A stretch of 37,588 bases of DNA from Gammaproteobacteria bacterium (GTDB lineage Bacteria > Pseudomonadota > Gammaproteobacteria > Ga0077536), in assembly GCA_030830685.1 (NCBI GenBank), contig JAURMM010000115.1, forward strand, positions 1 to 37,588. Reading direction: 5' to 3'. Under the pieces are notes generated by a model. That model was given only the letters and a program-made list of their open reading frames with translations. It was not told where the DNA came from and did no database searches. The position numbers were made by a program, and so were the translations under genes. Each line of letters opens with the position of its first letter. Positions within the stretch are counted from its first letter, which is position 1. Below, piece after piece: positions 7,984 to 18,867 of this stretch.

Positions 7984-8155
7984 TGCCCAGGGGATGGCGG
8001 GGTCATCCGGGATTCGGCAAAGCCGGGTCGCCACAGCCCCCCGAGCCACACCGCTCGCGTGGCGGATCGACCTTGTGCGGGCCGGGTCGTTCCTCCGGTG
8101 TACGGACCACCCATCTGAATTCCGATTAAACAAGAGGCGTTCCAGGAGTTAGCAA
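7984..8155 (+). other. Long glnA 5' leader
   Basis: From the predicted sigma-54 start to the glnA ATG is 172 nt with no open gene. It holds a 9-nt direct repeat GCCGGGTCG (8022-8030 and 8081-8089) and ends with the ribosome binding site AGGAG at 8144-8148. I see no known riboswitch. Confidence 0.4.
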
Positions 8156-9565
8156 ATGTCAGTCGAAAACGTGTTGAAGCTCATCAAAGACGAGGAGGTC
8201 CGGTATGTCGACCTCCGCTTCACCGACACCAAGGGCAAGGACCAGCATGTCACCGTTCCCCACCACCAGGTGGACGCTGACATGTTCGAGGACGGCAAGA
8301 TGTTCGACGGCTCGTCCATCTCCGGGTGGAAGGGAATCCATGAGTCGGACATGATCCTGATGCCCGACGCCTCCACGGCAGTGATGGATCCCTTCTTCGA
8401 AGAGAAGACGCTGATCATCCGCTGCGACATCGTCGAGCCTGCAACCGGTCAGGGCTATGAGCGTGATCCCCGCTCCATCGCCAAGCGGGCTGAGGACTAT
8501 CTAAAGGCCTCAGGGGTGGGTGATACCGCCTTCTTCGGCCCCGAACCCGAATTCTTCATCTTCGACGACGTGCGCTGGTCCCAGGAAATGCGCGGCGGTT
8601 TCTATGAAATCGACTCCACCGAGGGCTTCTGGGCCTCCAAGAAGAACATGGAAGGCGGCAACCCGGGTCACCGTCCGGGCATCAAGGGTGGTTACTTCCC
8701 CGTGCCCCCGGTCGACTCCTTCCAGGATCTGCGCTCCGAAATGTGCACCGTGCTGGAGCAGGTGGGTATTCCAGTGGAAGTGCACCATCACGAAGTGGCA
8801 ACTGCCGGGCAGTGTGAAATCGGTACCCGGTTCGACACGCTGGTGAAGCGAGCCGACTCCACCCAGATGATGAAGTACGTGATCCACAACGTCGCCCACA
8901 ACTATGGCAAGACGGTCACCTTCATGCCGAAGCCCCTCGTCGGTGACAACGGCAGCGGCATGCACGTGCATCAATCCCTCGCCAAGGGCGGTCAGAACCT
9001 TTTTGCGGGTGATCGTTATGGTGGGTTGTCTGACACGGCGCTCTACTACATCGGCGGCATCATCAAGCATGCCCGCGCCATCAACGCGTTCACGAATTCC
9101 TCCACCAACAGCTACAAGCGCCTGGTGCCGGGTTTCGAAGCGCCCATCATGCTGGCGTATTCCGCCCGCAACCGTTCGGCTTCTATCCGTATTCCTTGGG
9201 TTTCCAATCCGCGCGGCCGACGTATCGAAGTCCGCTTCCCGGACGCGGTCTCCAATCCCTACTTCGCCTTTGCCGCGATGATGATGGCGGGTCTTGATGG
9301 TATCAAGAACAAGATCGATCCAGGTCCGGCGATGGACAAGGACCTCTACGATCTGGAGCCTGAAGAGGCCAAACACATTCCGACCGTCTGCCATTCGCTG
9401 GACATGGCGCTGGACTATCTGGACCGCGATCGCGAGTTCCTCAAGGCTGGCGGCGTGTTCACCGACGACATGATCGATGCCTACATCGAACTCAAGATGG
9501 CCGATGTCACGCGCTTCCGCATGACGCCGCACCCGATCGAGTTCGACATGTACTACAGCAGCTGA
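8156..9565 (+). CDS. glnA: Type I glutamine synthetase
   Basis: A 469-residue class I-beta glutamine synthetase, the E. coli length. It makes glutamine from glutamate, ammonia and ATP as a cytosolic dodecamer. The N-terminal beta-grasp holds FDGSSI with the catalytic Asp, and the catalytic domain has the metal ligands in GPEPEFF. Further on come the ATP-region NGSGMHVH and NRSASIRIP. The adenylylation loop has LYDLEPEE with Tyr398 counting Met, equal to Tyr397 of the E. coli enzyme. Activity is therefore probably controlled by GlnE-type adenylylation. AGGAG at 8144-8148 sets the start. Expression is likely NtrC/sigma-54 dependent, and a strong hairpin follows the gene. Confidence 0.99.
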   Translation: MSVENVLKLIKDEEVRYVDLRFTDTKGKDQHVTVPHHQVDADMFEDGKMFDGSSISGWKGIHESDMILMPDASTAVMDPFFEEKTLIIRCDIVEPATGQGYERDPRSIAKRAEDYLKASGVGDTAFFGPEPEFFIFDDVRWSQEMRGGFYEIDSTEGFWASKKNMEGGNPGHRPGIKGGYFPVPPVDSFQDLRSEMCTVLEQVGIPVEVHHHEVATAGQCEIGTRFDTLVKRADSTQMMKYVIHNVAHNYGKTVTFMPKPLVGDNGSGMHVHQSLAKGGQNLFAGDRYGGLSDTALYYIGGIIKHARAINAFTNSSTNSYKRLVPGFEAPIMLAYSARNRSASIRIPWVSNPRGRRIEVRFPDAVSNPYFAFAAMMMAGLDGIKNKIDPGPAMDKDLYDLEPEEAKHIPTVCHSLDMALDYLDRDREFLKAGGVFTDDMIDAYIELKMADVTRFRMTPHPIEFDMYYSS

Positions 9566-9589
9566 TCGCGGCCTCGGGTCATGAGACAG

Positions 9590-9617
9590 GACAAGCCCCC
9601 GGAGACGGGGGCTTGTC
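9590..9617 (+). terminator. Terminator hairpin after glnA
   Basis: A perfect 11-bp stem, GACAAGCCCCC (9590-9600) with GGGGGCTTGTC (9607-9617) and a GGAGAC loop, is followed by ATTTG. The T-run is short. It separates glnA from ntrBC, so ntrBC may rely on read-through or its own promoter. Confidence 0.75.
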
Positions 9618-9794
9618 ATTTGCGGGACAGGGAAGACAAAAAAATGATGTGCGAAGACGATTGGACACGCGATCCGGGATCTGGTCTGGATCCTGCATCG
9701 TGAATCGGCAAGTGTTCAAACGGAGGCAGAAGCGCAGGTGCATCCCATGCACCTCGCGGATCGAAACATGGCAAGCCGGGAGCAGAGACGCCCC

Positions 9795-10865
9795 ATGATC
9801 AGGGCCCAGGACGCGGAGAGCCTGCTCAACCAGCTCGCGACTGCCGTAGTGGTGCTGGATGACGCGTTGAAAGTGCGCGGTGCGAACCTCGCCGCCGAGG
9901 CCTTGATCGCGACCAGTGCCACCCAGCTCAAGGGCATGCCGCTGGAACGCCTCTTCCCGTGGCATGAGGGGATACGCGACGAGGCCGCGAAGATCCTACA
10001 GGACGGCCGCTCTTTCACGGAGCGCGACATCATGCTGCTGCGCTGGAGCCAGGAAGTCGTCCAGGTGGATTGCATGTTCTCTGCGTGGTGGCAGGGGAGC
10101 GGTGCCTCGCCGGCGGGGGTCGTTCTCGAGCTGAGCAGCAACGAACGCCAGCATCGTATCCAGGCCGAAGAGAATCGGCAGCTGCAGAGCCAGATCAGCA
10201 CCGCACTGATGCGCGGCTTGGCGCACGAGGTGAAGAATCCGCTGGGTGGGATCCGGGGCGCGGCGCAACTTCTGGAGCGTGAACTGCCTGATCCCAGGCA
10301 GCGCGAGTACACACAGATCATCATTGGTGAAGTGGACCGACTGCGCAAACTTGTGGACCGCATGCTGGGTCCGCGTACGCAGCTCCAGCCCACCTTGTGC
10401 AACATCCACGAAATCCTGGAGCACGTGCGCCAGGTGGTGGAAATAGAGGCGTCGCCGAAGGTTCGGATCAGGCGCGATTACGATCCCAGCCTGCCGCCCC
10501 TCATGGCTGACCGCGACTTGTTGGTGCAGGCATACCTGAATCTGCTGCGCAATGCGGTGCAAGCGTTGAACGGGCACGGCGGCAACATCACGCTGCGCAC
10601 CCGGGTCCAGCGGCAGTACACGATTGGTACGGAGCTGCATCGTCTGGTGATCAAGACCGAGATCACCGATGACGGTCCCGGTATCCCGTCAGAGATCGCG
10701 GAGAGCGTTTTCTTTCCCATGGTGTCGGGGCGCGCCGAAGGCTCGGGCCTCGGCCTGCCCATTGCTCAATCCCTGGTGCAGAGACACGGGGGACTCATCG
10801 AGTTCACCAGCGTCCCTGGCAACACGGTTTTCACCGTCTGGTTACCTGTAAGGAATCCGGTATGA
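9795..10865 (+). CDS. ntrB: Nitrogen regulation sensor kinase NtrB (NRII)
   Basis: A 356-residue histidine kinase. A PAS-like sensor domain (about 8-115) has no membrane segments, so the protein is cytosolic. It is followed by an H-box GLAHEVKNPLGG with His144 and an N-box NLLRNAVQAL. The G1 box is DDGPGIP and the G2 box GSGLGLPIAQ. In this family PII protein controls whether NtrB phosphorylates or dephosphorylates NtrC. I chose the ATG at 9795 because the protein then begins like E. coli GlnL. A GTG at 9738 has GGAGG 11 nt upstream and would add 19 residues, so it remains a real alternative. The stop overlaps the ntrC start as ATGA. Confidence 0.95.
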   Translation: MIRAQDAESLLNQLATAVVVLDDALKVRGANLAAEALIATSATQLKGMPLERLFPWHEGIRDEAAKILQDGRSFTERDIMLLRWSQEVVQVDCMFSAWWQGSGASPAGVVLELSSNERQHRIQAEENRQLQSQISTALMRGLAHEVKNPLGGIRGAAQLLERELPDPRQREYTQIIIGEVDRLRKLVDRMLGPRTQLQPTLCNIHEILEHVRQVVEIEASPKVRIRRDYDPSLPPLMADRDLLVQAYLNLLRNAVQALNGHGGNITLRTRVQRQYTIGTELHRLVIKTEITDDGPGIPSEIAESVFFPMVSGRAEGSGLGLPIAQSLVQRHGGLIEFTSVPGNTVFTVWLPVRNPV

Positions 10866-12285
10866 CCAAACCCGTTGAAGTCTGGATCGTCGACGACGAC
10901 CACGCGATTCGCTGGGTCCTCGAGAAGGCGCTTTCCCAGGCCGAATTCTCTCCCCGCTGCTTTGATTCCGCGGAGCGGGCGCTTGCACAACTCAAGCGCG
11001 AAGCGCCGGCTGCCATCGTGACCGACATCCGGATGCCGGGCATGGACGGCATGCAGCTGATGGAAGCCGTGCAGACGCTCCATAGCCACGTGCCCGTCAT
11101 CATCATGACCGCGTTCGCCGATCTGGATCGGGCGGTGGCAGCGTTCCAGGGCGGAGCCTTCGAATATCTGCCCAAGCCCTTCGATGTGGACGAGGCGGTG
11201 ACGATCGTGCGGCGCGCGGTCAGCATGGCGCGCGAGGCCGCCTCTGGCCACGAAGCGGAGCCTGCGGGCGAGCTGGGCATGGGCTCCGACATCATCGGTT
11301 CAGCACCGGCGATGCAGGAGGTCTTCCGGGCCATTGGCCGCTTATCCAAATCGAACATGACCGTGCTGCTCACTGGTGAGTCCGGATCAGGCAAGGAGTT
11401 GGTGGCCCGCGCCCTGCATCGGCACTCGCCGCGCGCCAACAAGCCCTTCATCGCCCTCAACACGGCAGCCATCCCTCGGGAACTGCTTGAATCAGAGCTC
11501 TTCGGTCACGAACGTGGGGCTTTCACCGGCGCCACCGGGCAGCGCACCGGCCGTTTCGAACAGGCCAATGGCGGGACGCTTTTCCTGGATGAGATAGGGG
11601 ACATGCCCGCGGAACTGCAGACGCGTCTGCTGCGCGTGCTGGCAGAAGGCGACTTCTACCGCGTGGGTGGCCACCAGCCTGTGCACGTGAATGTGCGCGT
11701 GATTGCCGCCACGCACCAGGATCTCGAAAAGCGCGTGGAAGCGGGCGTCTTCCGCGAGGACTTGTTCCATCGCCTCAACGTGATCCGTCTGCATCTGCCG
11801 CCCTTGCGCGAACGCAAGGAGGACATTCCGGAGCTGGCGGGTCACTTCCTGCGGGTGACCGCCCAAGAGGTGGATATTGAACCCAAGCGGCTGTCGCCAG
11901 CCGCGCTGGCGGCTTTTCGGGCCTACTCCTGGCCCGGCAATGTGCGGCAGATGGAGAACGTGTGCCGCCGCCTCAGCGTGATGGCGCCGGGACAACTGAT
12001 CGAAGAGGCCGATCTGCCGCGTGAGCTGCTGGAAAATGCTCCCGCCGGTTCAGGCACCGAACGGACGGCAGGAGATGATTGGGAGCTTGCGCTCCGCCGC
12101 TGGGCGGAGCAGCACATCCATGCCTCGCGCGTGCCGATCCTCGACGAGGCAATGCCCCGCTTCGAGCGCACCATGATTCTCTTTGCCCTGGCCCAGACCC
12201 AGGGGCGGCGTCACGACGCTGCCCGGCTTCTTGGTTGGGGACGTAACACCCTGACGCGGAAGATCAAGGAACTGGGAATGGATGT

Positions 12286-12289
<4 letters not shown>
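10862..12289 (+). CDS. ntrC: Nitrogen regulation response regulator NtrC (NRI)
   Basis: A 475-residue sigma-54 activator. The receiver domain (1-120) has acidic DDD at 11-13, phospho-acceptor Asp55 in VTDIRMPG and Lys105. The AAA+ domain has Walker A GESGSGKE (172-179) and the sigma-54 contact loop GAFTGA (219-224). The C-terminal Fis-type helix-turn-helix ends with [17 protein letters not shown]. Phosphorylated NtrC oligomerises on enhancer sites and drives genes for nitrogen scavenging. The candidate targets visible here are the paired sites before glnA. It overlaps ntrB by 4 nt and is convergent to hemB with only 11 nt between stops. Confidence 0.98.
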
Positions 12290-14082
<1,793 letters not shown>

Positions 14083-14086
<4 letters not shown>

Positions 14087-14634
14087 GGAGCTTCCTCGTG
14101 ACAGAGCGCATGGACAGCGGCGGCGAGATCAGCAAACACCGTGACTGTTGATTCGGTGGGCAGTGCGGCCGCCGTGGCAGCACCATGTCCGGTGAGCACC
14201 AGCATGCTGCGTGTCCCGGCGGCCTCGGCCGCCGCAAGATCGCTGGCGCGGTCGCCGATCATCACGGCATTGGCGAGGTCGAGCCCGCTCCGCGCCGCCG
14301 CCGCATGGAGCAGCCCCGGTTGCGGCTTGCGGCACTCGCAACCCTGGCGTGGTCCATGCGGGCAGAAAAAGAAGCCATCCACCACCGCGCCATGATGCAG
14401 GGCTTCCTGCAGCAGTTTGTGGTGGATCCGATGCAGGTCTTCTATCGAGAAAAGCCCGCGTGCCAAGCCTGACTGGTTGGAGACTATGCAGATGCGGAAT
14501 CCCGCCTGGGTGGCCGCGCCAAGTGCGCGCAGGCTGCCGGGCAAGGGCAACCATTCATCGGGATGCTTGATGAAGTCCGGAGAGTCCTCGTTGATGACTC
14601 CGTCCCGGTCAAGGATCAGCAAGCGTTGCCCCAT
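14083..14634 (-). CDS. gmhB: D-glycero-beta-D-manno-heptose-1,7-bisphosphate 7-phosphatase
   Basis: A 183-residue HAD phosphatase for LPS core heptose synthesis; it removes the 7-phosphate so that HldE can make ADP-heptose. HAD motif I is LDRDGVIN with Asp9 and Asp11, motif II is SNQSG (52-56), motif III has Lys103 in CRKPQPG, and motif IV is GDRASD (127-132). The structural zinc site, Cys91-x-His93 and Cys99-x-Cys101, is complete. It starts 16 nt after the glyS stop and overlaps plsC by 4 nt, so it belongs to the glyQ operon. A histidinol-phosphatase role is possible for this fold but unlikely with this zinc loop and context. Confidence 0.95.
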
Positions 14635-14650
14635 GGGAGGGTGATCCGGG

Positions 14651-16729
14651 TCAGCCGCTGATCAGAGCCACGTCGGCAACCCGCAGGAACATGGCGTGAA
14701 TGCGCTGGAGCAGCGCCAGTCGTGCCAGACGCAAATCTGCCTGTTCGGCCATGACCAGCACTGCATCGAAGAACCGATTCACGGGCTCATGCAGCCCGGC
14801 CAGGGTGTTCAGCCACGCCGCGTAGTCGCCTCGCGCGAGCACTTCGGTCTCCGTCGCACTGATGTCGGCCACTGCGGCCGCAAGTGCGAGTTCCTCCCCC
14901 TCGCACAGGACCGCGAAGTCCGCGCCCTCGAGTGGGGTGTCGTTTTTGCGCAGGATGTTGGCGATGCGCTTGTTGGCTGCCGCCAATGCAGCCGCCTGGG
15001 GCAATGCGGTGAATTCAGCGACGGCCGCGATGCGTCGTGCGAGATCTCTCGGTGCCGTGGGTCGGGTGCTGAGCACGGATTCGATCACATCCTGCCGATA
15101 GCCTCGTTCGAGGAAGTAACCACGGGCGCGTTCGAGCACGAACTCGAATACCGGCGCCACTTGGGCAACCGCTTCATCCCCCAAGGTGGACGCGGCTACG
15201 GCCAGTGTCTCTTGCAGGTCGAGCGAGGCATCACCCTCGATGCACAGTCGCAAGACGCCCAGCGCAGCCCGGCGCAAGGCATAAGGATCGCGGTCTCCGG
15301 TCGGCGCACCGCCGGCACTGAAAATCCCGACCAGGGTATCGATTCGATCCGCGCAGGCCACAGCTCGTCCCAGTGGTGAGGCGGGGATTGCATCGCCCGC
15401 GAAGCGCGGCTGGTAGAACTGGCCTATGGCCTCCGCGACGGCAGGCGGCTCACCGTCGTGGAGCGCATAGTACCGGCCCATGGTGCCTTGCAGCTCCGGG
15501 AACTCGCCGACCATTTCGGTGACGAGATCGCAGCGGGCAAGCTGCGCGACGCGCGCGGCATCCGCAGGGTCGGCCTTGAATGCCGGCGCAATGTCCATGG
15601 CGAGATGCATCACCCGATCAGACTTGTCCTTCAGCGAGCCCAGTCTTCTTTCGAACACGATGGAGGCAAGTTGCGCGCATCGCGCGGCAAGCGGTGTCTT
15701 GCGGTCCTTGTCGAAAAAGAATGCGGCATCACTGAGCCGGGGGCGAATAACACGCTCGTTGCCGTCCCGGATCATGTCCGGGACCGGGCTCTCGATGTTG
15801 GCAATCGTGATGAAGCGGTTCTGCAGTGCGCCCTCGGCCGATTCAAGCGGAAAGTACTTCTGATTACCCTGCATGGTGGCGATGAGCGCTTCGCGCGGCA
15901 CGGCGAGGAAATGGGACTCGAAAGTACCGACCACCGGCACAGGCCATTCGACCAGGGCCGTGACCTCGTCCAGCAGCTCTTCGTTCAGGATGGCCTGGCA
16001 GGCTTGTGCCCGCGCCGATTCCCGCACCAGTGCCGCCACGCGGTCCCGGCGCCGGGCAAAATCCGCAATGACCCGGCCCTCGTGTTCGAGGCGTTCCGCA
16101 TAGTCGGCCGCGTTATCGAGCGCAAGGCGTGCGGTCCCCATGAAGCGATGGCCGCGCGTTTCCCGGCCACTCTGGATACCCAGTATCTCGCCGTCGACGA
16201 TCTCACCCCCGAGCAGCATCACGACCCAATGCACTGGCCGTACGAATTCTTCCGTGCCCGCACCCCAGCGCATGCGCTTCGGGATCGGAAGCGCACCCAG
16301 TGCAGCCCGGACAATATCGGGCAGCAGTTCCCGGGTGGGTCGTCCCGGCTGGACCGCGCGGTAGACCAGCCATTCACCCTTGTCGGTCGTCATGCGCTCC
16401 AGCGCATCGAATGCCACATTGCAGGAGCGGGCAAACCCCAGGGCGGCCGGCGTGGGCTGGCCATCCTTGCCAAACGCAGCGGCGATCGCGGGCCCCCTGC
16501 GCTCCACGGCCTGACTGGGCTGGTTCAGCGACACTCCACGCACGAGCGCCGCAAGCCGTCGGGGTGACGCAAAGCTTTCTGTTGCACCGGCCTCGAGGCC
16601 AGCCTGCGACAGGCGCTGCGAGAGTTCTGCCGTGAAACGTTGCGAAAGCGTCTTCAAGGCTTTGGGTGGGAGCTCCTCGGTGCCAATCTCGACGAGGAAG
16701 TCCGCCTGCTGGAGATCGGGCGTACTCAT
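14651..16729 (-). CDS. glyS: Glycyl-tRNA synthetase beta subunit
   Basis: A 692-residue beta subunit of the bacterial alpha2-beta2 glycyl-tRNA synthetase (E. coli 689). The N-terminus has the family hallmark [14 protein letters not shown] (13-26) followed by SPRRLA (55-60). The middle has the HD-like region, and the C-terminus holds the DALR-like anticodon-binding domain. The beta subunit binds tRNA-Gly while GlyQ carries the active site. Its start overlaps the glyQ stop as ATGA (16726-16729), a standard coupling that keeps the two subunits equal. Confidence 0.97.
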   Translation of the reverse strand: MSTPDLQQADFLVEIGTEELPPKALKTLSQRFTAELSQRLSQAGLEAGATESFASPRRLAALVRGVSLNQPSQAVERRGPAIAAAFGKDGQPTPAALGFARSCNVAFDALERMTTDKGEWLVYRAVQPGRPTRELLPDIVRAALGALPIPKRMRWGAGTEEFVRPVHWVVMLLGGEIVDGEILGIQSGRETRGHRFMGTARLALDNAADYAERLEHEGRVIADFARRRDRVAALVRESARAQACQAILNEELLDEVTALVEWPVPVVGTFESHFLAVPREALIATMQGNQKYFPLESAEGALQNRFITIANIESPVPDMIRDGNERVIRPRLSDAAFFFDKDRKTPLAARCAQLASIVFERRLGSLKDKSDRVMHLAMDIAPAFKADPADAARVAQLARCDLVTEMVGEFPELQGTMGRYYALHDGEPPAVAEAIGQFYQPRFAGDAIPASPLGRAVACADRIDTLVGIFSAGGAPTGDRDPYALRRAALGVLRLCIEGDASLDLQETLAVAASTLGDEAVAQVAPVFEFVLERARGYFLERGYRQDVIESVLSTRPTAPRDLARRIAAVAEFTALPQAAALAAANKRIANILRKNDTPLEGADFAVLCEGEELALAAAVADISATETEVLARGDYAAWLNTLAGLHEPVNRFFDAVLVMAEQADLRLARLALLQRIHAMFLRVADVALISG

Positions 16730-17670
16730 CGCGCCTGTTCTCCTTGGGCGAGCATTGGAAAGCCCAGTGCTTCGCGTGCCGCGAAATAGGCTTCTGCGAT
16801 CAAGCGGGCGAGCGTGCGTACACGCAGGATATAGCGCTGGCGCTCCGTGACCGAAATGGCACGTCTCGCATCCAGCAGATTGAAGGTGTGGGAGGCCTTC
16901 ACCATCATTTCGTAAGCCGGCAGGGGCAGTCCTTTCTCGATGAGTCGGGTCGCTTCCCCTTCGCAGCGGTTGAACCAGTCGAACAGGATCTCCGTGCTGG
17001 CCTGCTCGAAGTTGTAGGTCGACATCTCCACTTCGTTCTGGTGATAGACGTCACCGTAACTGACGCTGAGCTCGGGATGTTCGCTCCAGCTGAGGTCGTA
17101 GACCGAGTTCACGCCCTGGAGGTACATGGCGATACGCTCGAGTCCGTAAGTGATTTCGCCCGAGACGGGGCGGCAATCGAGGCCACCCACTTGCTGGAAG
17201 TAGGTGAACTGCGTGATTTCCATGCCGTTCAGCCAGACTTCCCAGCCGAGACCCCAGGCGCCCAGAGTGGGCGATTCCCAGTTGTCTTCGACGAATCGCA
17301 CATCGTGTTGGCGAGGATCGATGCCGAGCTCCGAGAGCGAGGCCAGGTACAGATCCTGGAGATCCGGCGGTGAGGGCTTCAGGATGACCTGGAACTGGTA
17401 GTAGTGCTGCAGCCTGTTGGGGTTTTCGCCGTAGCGCCCATCAGTGGGCCGCCGTGAGGGCTGCACATAGGCCGCGCGCCAGGGCTCCGGACCGATCGCC
17501 CGCAGGAAGGTCGCCGGATGGAAAGTGCCAGCGCCCATCTCCATGTCATAGGGTTGCGCAATCACGCACCCACGCGCCGCCCAGAAAGTCTGCAGGCGGA
17601 AGATGAGTTCCTGGAACGTGGTTGGAGACTGCGGGCTCAGGGCCTTGCCCGGGTTTCTTGCTGCGGCCAT
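16726..17670 (-). CDS. glyQ: Glycyl-tRNA synthetase alpha subunit
   Basis: A 314-residue class II aminoacyl-tRNA synthetase catalytic subunit (E. coli 303). Strongly conserved stretches include [12 protein letters not shown] (motif 2 region), [13 protein letters not shown], and [12 protein letters not shown] (motif 3 with the ATP Arg). It charges tRNA-Gly in complex with GlyS. I chose the ATG at 17670. The TTG at 17706 would extend the protein over the likely promoter. About 20 N-terminal residues before TTFQEL are poorly conserved. It is the first gene of the glyQ-glyS-gmhB-plsC-hemB run. Confidence 0.96.
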   Translation of the reverse strand: MAAARNPGKALSPQSPTTFQELIFRLQTFWAARGCVIAQPYDMEMGAGTFHPATFLRAIGPEPWRAAYVQPSRRPTDGRYGENPNRLQHYYQFQVILKPSPPDLQDLYLASLSELGIDPRQHDVRFVEDNWESPTLGAWGLGWEVWLNGMEITQFTYFQQVGGLDCRPVSGEITYGLERIAMYLQGVNSVYDLSWSEHPELSVSYGDVYHQNEVEMSTYNFEQASTEILFDWFNRCEGEATRLIEKGLPLPAYEMMVKASHTFNLLDARRAISVTERQRYILRVRTLARLIAEAYFAAREALGFPMLAQGEQAR

Positions 17671-17705
17671 GGACCTGCACTGTGAATCATTGAGAGAGGC
17701 CCGCA

Positions 17706-17735
17706 AGTATAGCGGCAGGCGCCAGACGGTGTCGT
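17706..17735 (-). promoter_or_regulatory. Candidate sigma-70 promoter of glyQ operon
   Basis: On the minus strand, ACGACA (17735-17730) and TATACT (17711-17706) are 18 nt apart and end 35 nt before the glyQ ATG. The minus-10 box matches 5 of 6, the minus-35 box 4 of 6. Confidence 0.45.
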
Positions 17736-17748
17736 GCCGGCGCCAGTC

Positions 17749-18855
17749 TCAGTCCTTCTTCTTCAGCAGGTCTTCCAGCTTCTTTTCCAGCAGGCGAGTC
17801 TTGAAATCCGGCAGTTGGTAGGCCCACCCCTCGACACGGGCGTTGAGTGTGGCCACTTCCTTGGCCACCTCATCAGGCTTCTTCAGCCCGGTGGGCGGTG
17901 GTCCCTCATTCATCTCCTTGGGTTTGGGGGCGTCAGAGGGTGGGGGCGCGGGCGCCACCACGCGCTCGGGTGTGTGAGCAAACTCGAGTGTGACGAAACC
18001 CTTGCCCTCATGGTCGAAGCGCCGGACAGTGGCGGTAAGGCCATCGAACGTTTCGACTGTTGCTGTGGCTGTAGGCTGCTGGTCCGCAAAACGCGTGGCC
18101 GGGAGCACCGCATCGAGCTTGGCGTCCAGCAGCAGACCTCCCATGCTGGACACCGTGGCGCGCGCGCGAACCTCGTAGCCTGCGGGGACCTCCGCCAGCG
18201 AGAACAGTTGCACTTCGGGACTCGATTTGTTGACCACGATGGTCTGGTCTCCGGCCGGGGTGATGCTGACCTGACGAACACGATCCACCGGCAGGTCGAC
18301 GACGCTGGTCTCTATCCACTCCGTGCCTTGGGTGCCCAGTGCCAGTTCCCCCTCCACCAGCCACGCATTCGCTTCGCCTGCCCGTCTGACATAGTGGCCG
18401 GGCGGATTCATGGCGCGCGCTGGCCGACTCTTGCCCACCAGCAGATCGACCAGCGGCTGGCCGGACGCATCGAAAACCTTGACCGCACGCGACGCAGCCT
18501 TGTCCACAGCTCTGTCTTCGACTCCCAGCTGGGGAAAGTTCTCGGCCTTGGCCGTCTTGCTTTCGAGGATGCGCAACTCTCCGAGCTGGAACAGCAGCTG
18601 GCGCACGAGCTCCAGCTTGGCGGGATAGCCCCCGAACTCCTCAACTTTCCACTGCTCGCCCTCCCGCTCGATGGTGACGGTTCCATCTGGCGATTCGATG
18701 ACGACCTTGGCCGTATCGTTCAGACGATCCATGAGGCCGGGCAGCAACAATGTGCTCGCGACTTCAGTGGTGGGGCTTTTCTGATGTGACACATACCAGG
18801 CCACCCCGACCACCAGCAGGGCGATGATCAGCATTCTCGGTAAACGTTTGTTCAT
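17749..18855 (-). CDS. DUF4340 domain-containing membrane-anchored protein
   Basis: A 368-residue protein with an N-terminal membrane anchor (about 8-23, MLIIALLVVGVAWYV) and a large extracytoplasmic part of repeated beta-rich segments typical of DUF4340. A Pro-rich linker (about 305-325) leads to a charged, lysine-rich C-terminus. No catalytic motif is visible. DUF4340 genes are usually found downstream of GldG-like ABC auxiliary genes, as here, 12 nt after one, with ribosome binding site GGAGG 5 nt before the ATG. The family function is unknown. By position it probably works with the transporter encoded upstream in the cell envelope. Confidence 0.85.
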   Translation of the reverse strand: MNKRLPRMLIIALLVVGVAWYVSHQKSPTTEVASTLLLPGLMDRLNDTAKVVIESPDGTVTIEREGEQWKVEEFGGYPAKLELVRQLLFQLGELRILESKTAKAENFPQLGVEDRAVDKAASRAVKVFDASGQPLVDLLVGKSRPARAMNPPGHYVRRAGEANAWLVEGELALGTQGTEWIETSVVDLPVDRVRQVSITPAGDQTIVVNKSSPEVQLFSLAEVPAGYEVRARATVSSMGGLLLDAKLDAVLPATRFADQQPTATATVETFDGLTATVRRFDHEGKGFVTLEFAHTPERVVAPAPPPSDAPKPKEMNEGPPPTGLKKPDEVAKEVATLNARVEGWAYQLPDFKTRLLEKKLEDLLKKKD

Positions 18856-18867
18856 GGCAGCCTCCGC

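Noticed and set aside
8510..9619. A 369-codon minus-strand frame opposite glnA
   Set aside because: It is a shadow of the glnA reading frame and runs through the glnA terminator.
9618..9794. A separate promoter for ntrBC
   Set aside because: TTGGAC at 9661-9666 has no convincing minus-10 box at the right distance, so I did not list it.
16623..16640. A parS-like sequence with the half-site CGTGAAAC
   Set aside because: The other half-site has four mismatches and it lies inside glyS, so it is likely chance.
17718..17743. A terminator hairpin after the DUF4340 gene
   Set aside because: Only 6 bp (GGCGCC at each end) pair across a 14-nt loop with no T-run, and it overlaps the glyQ promoter.
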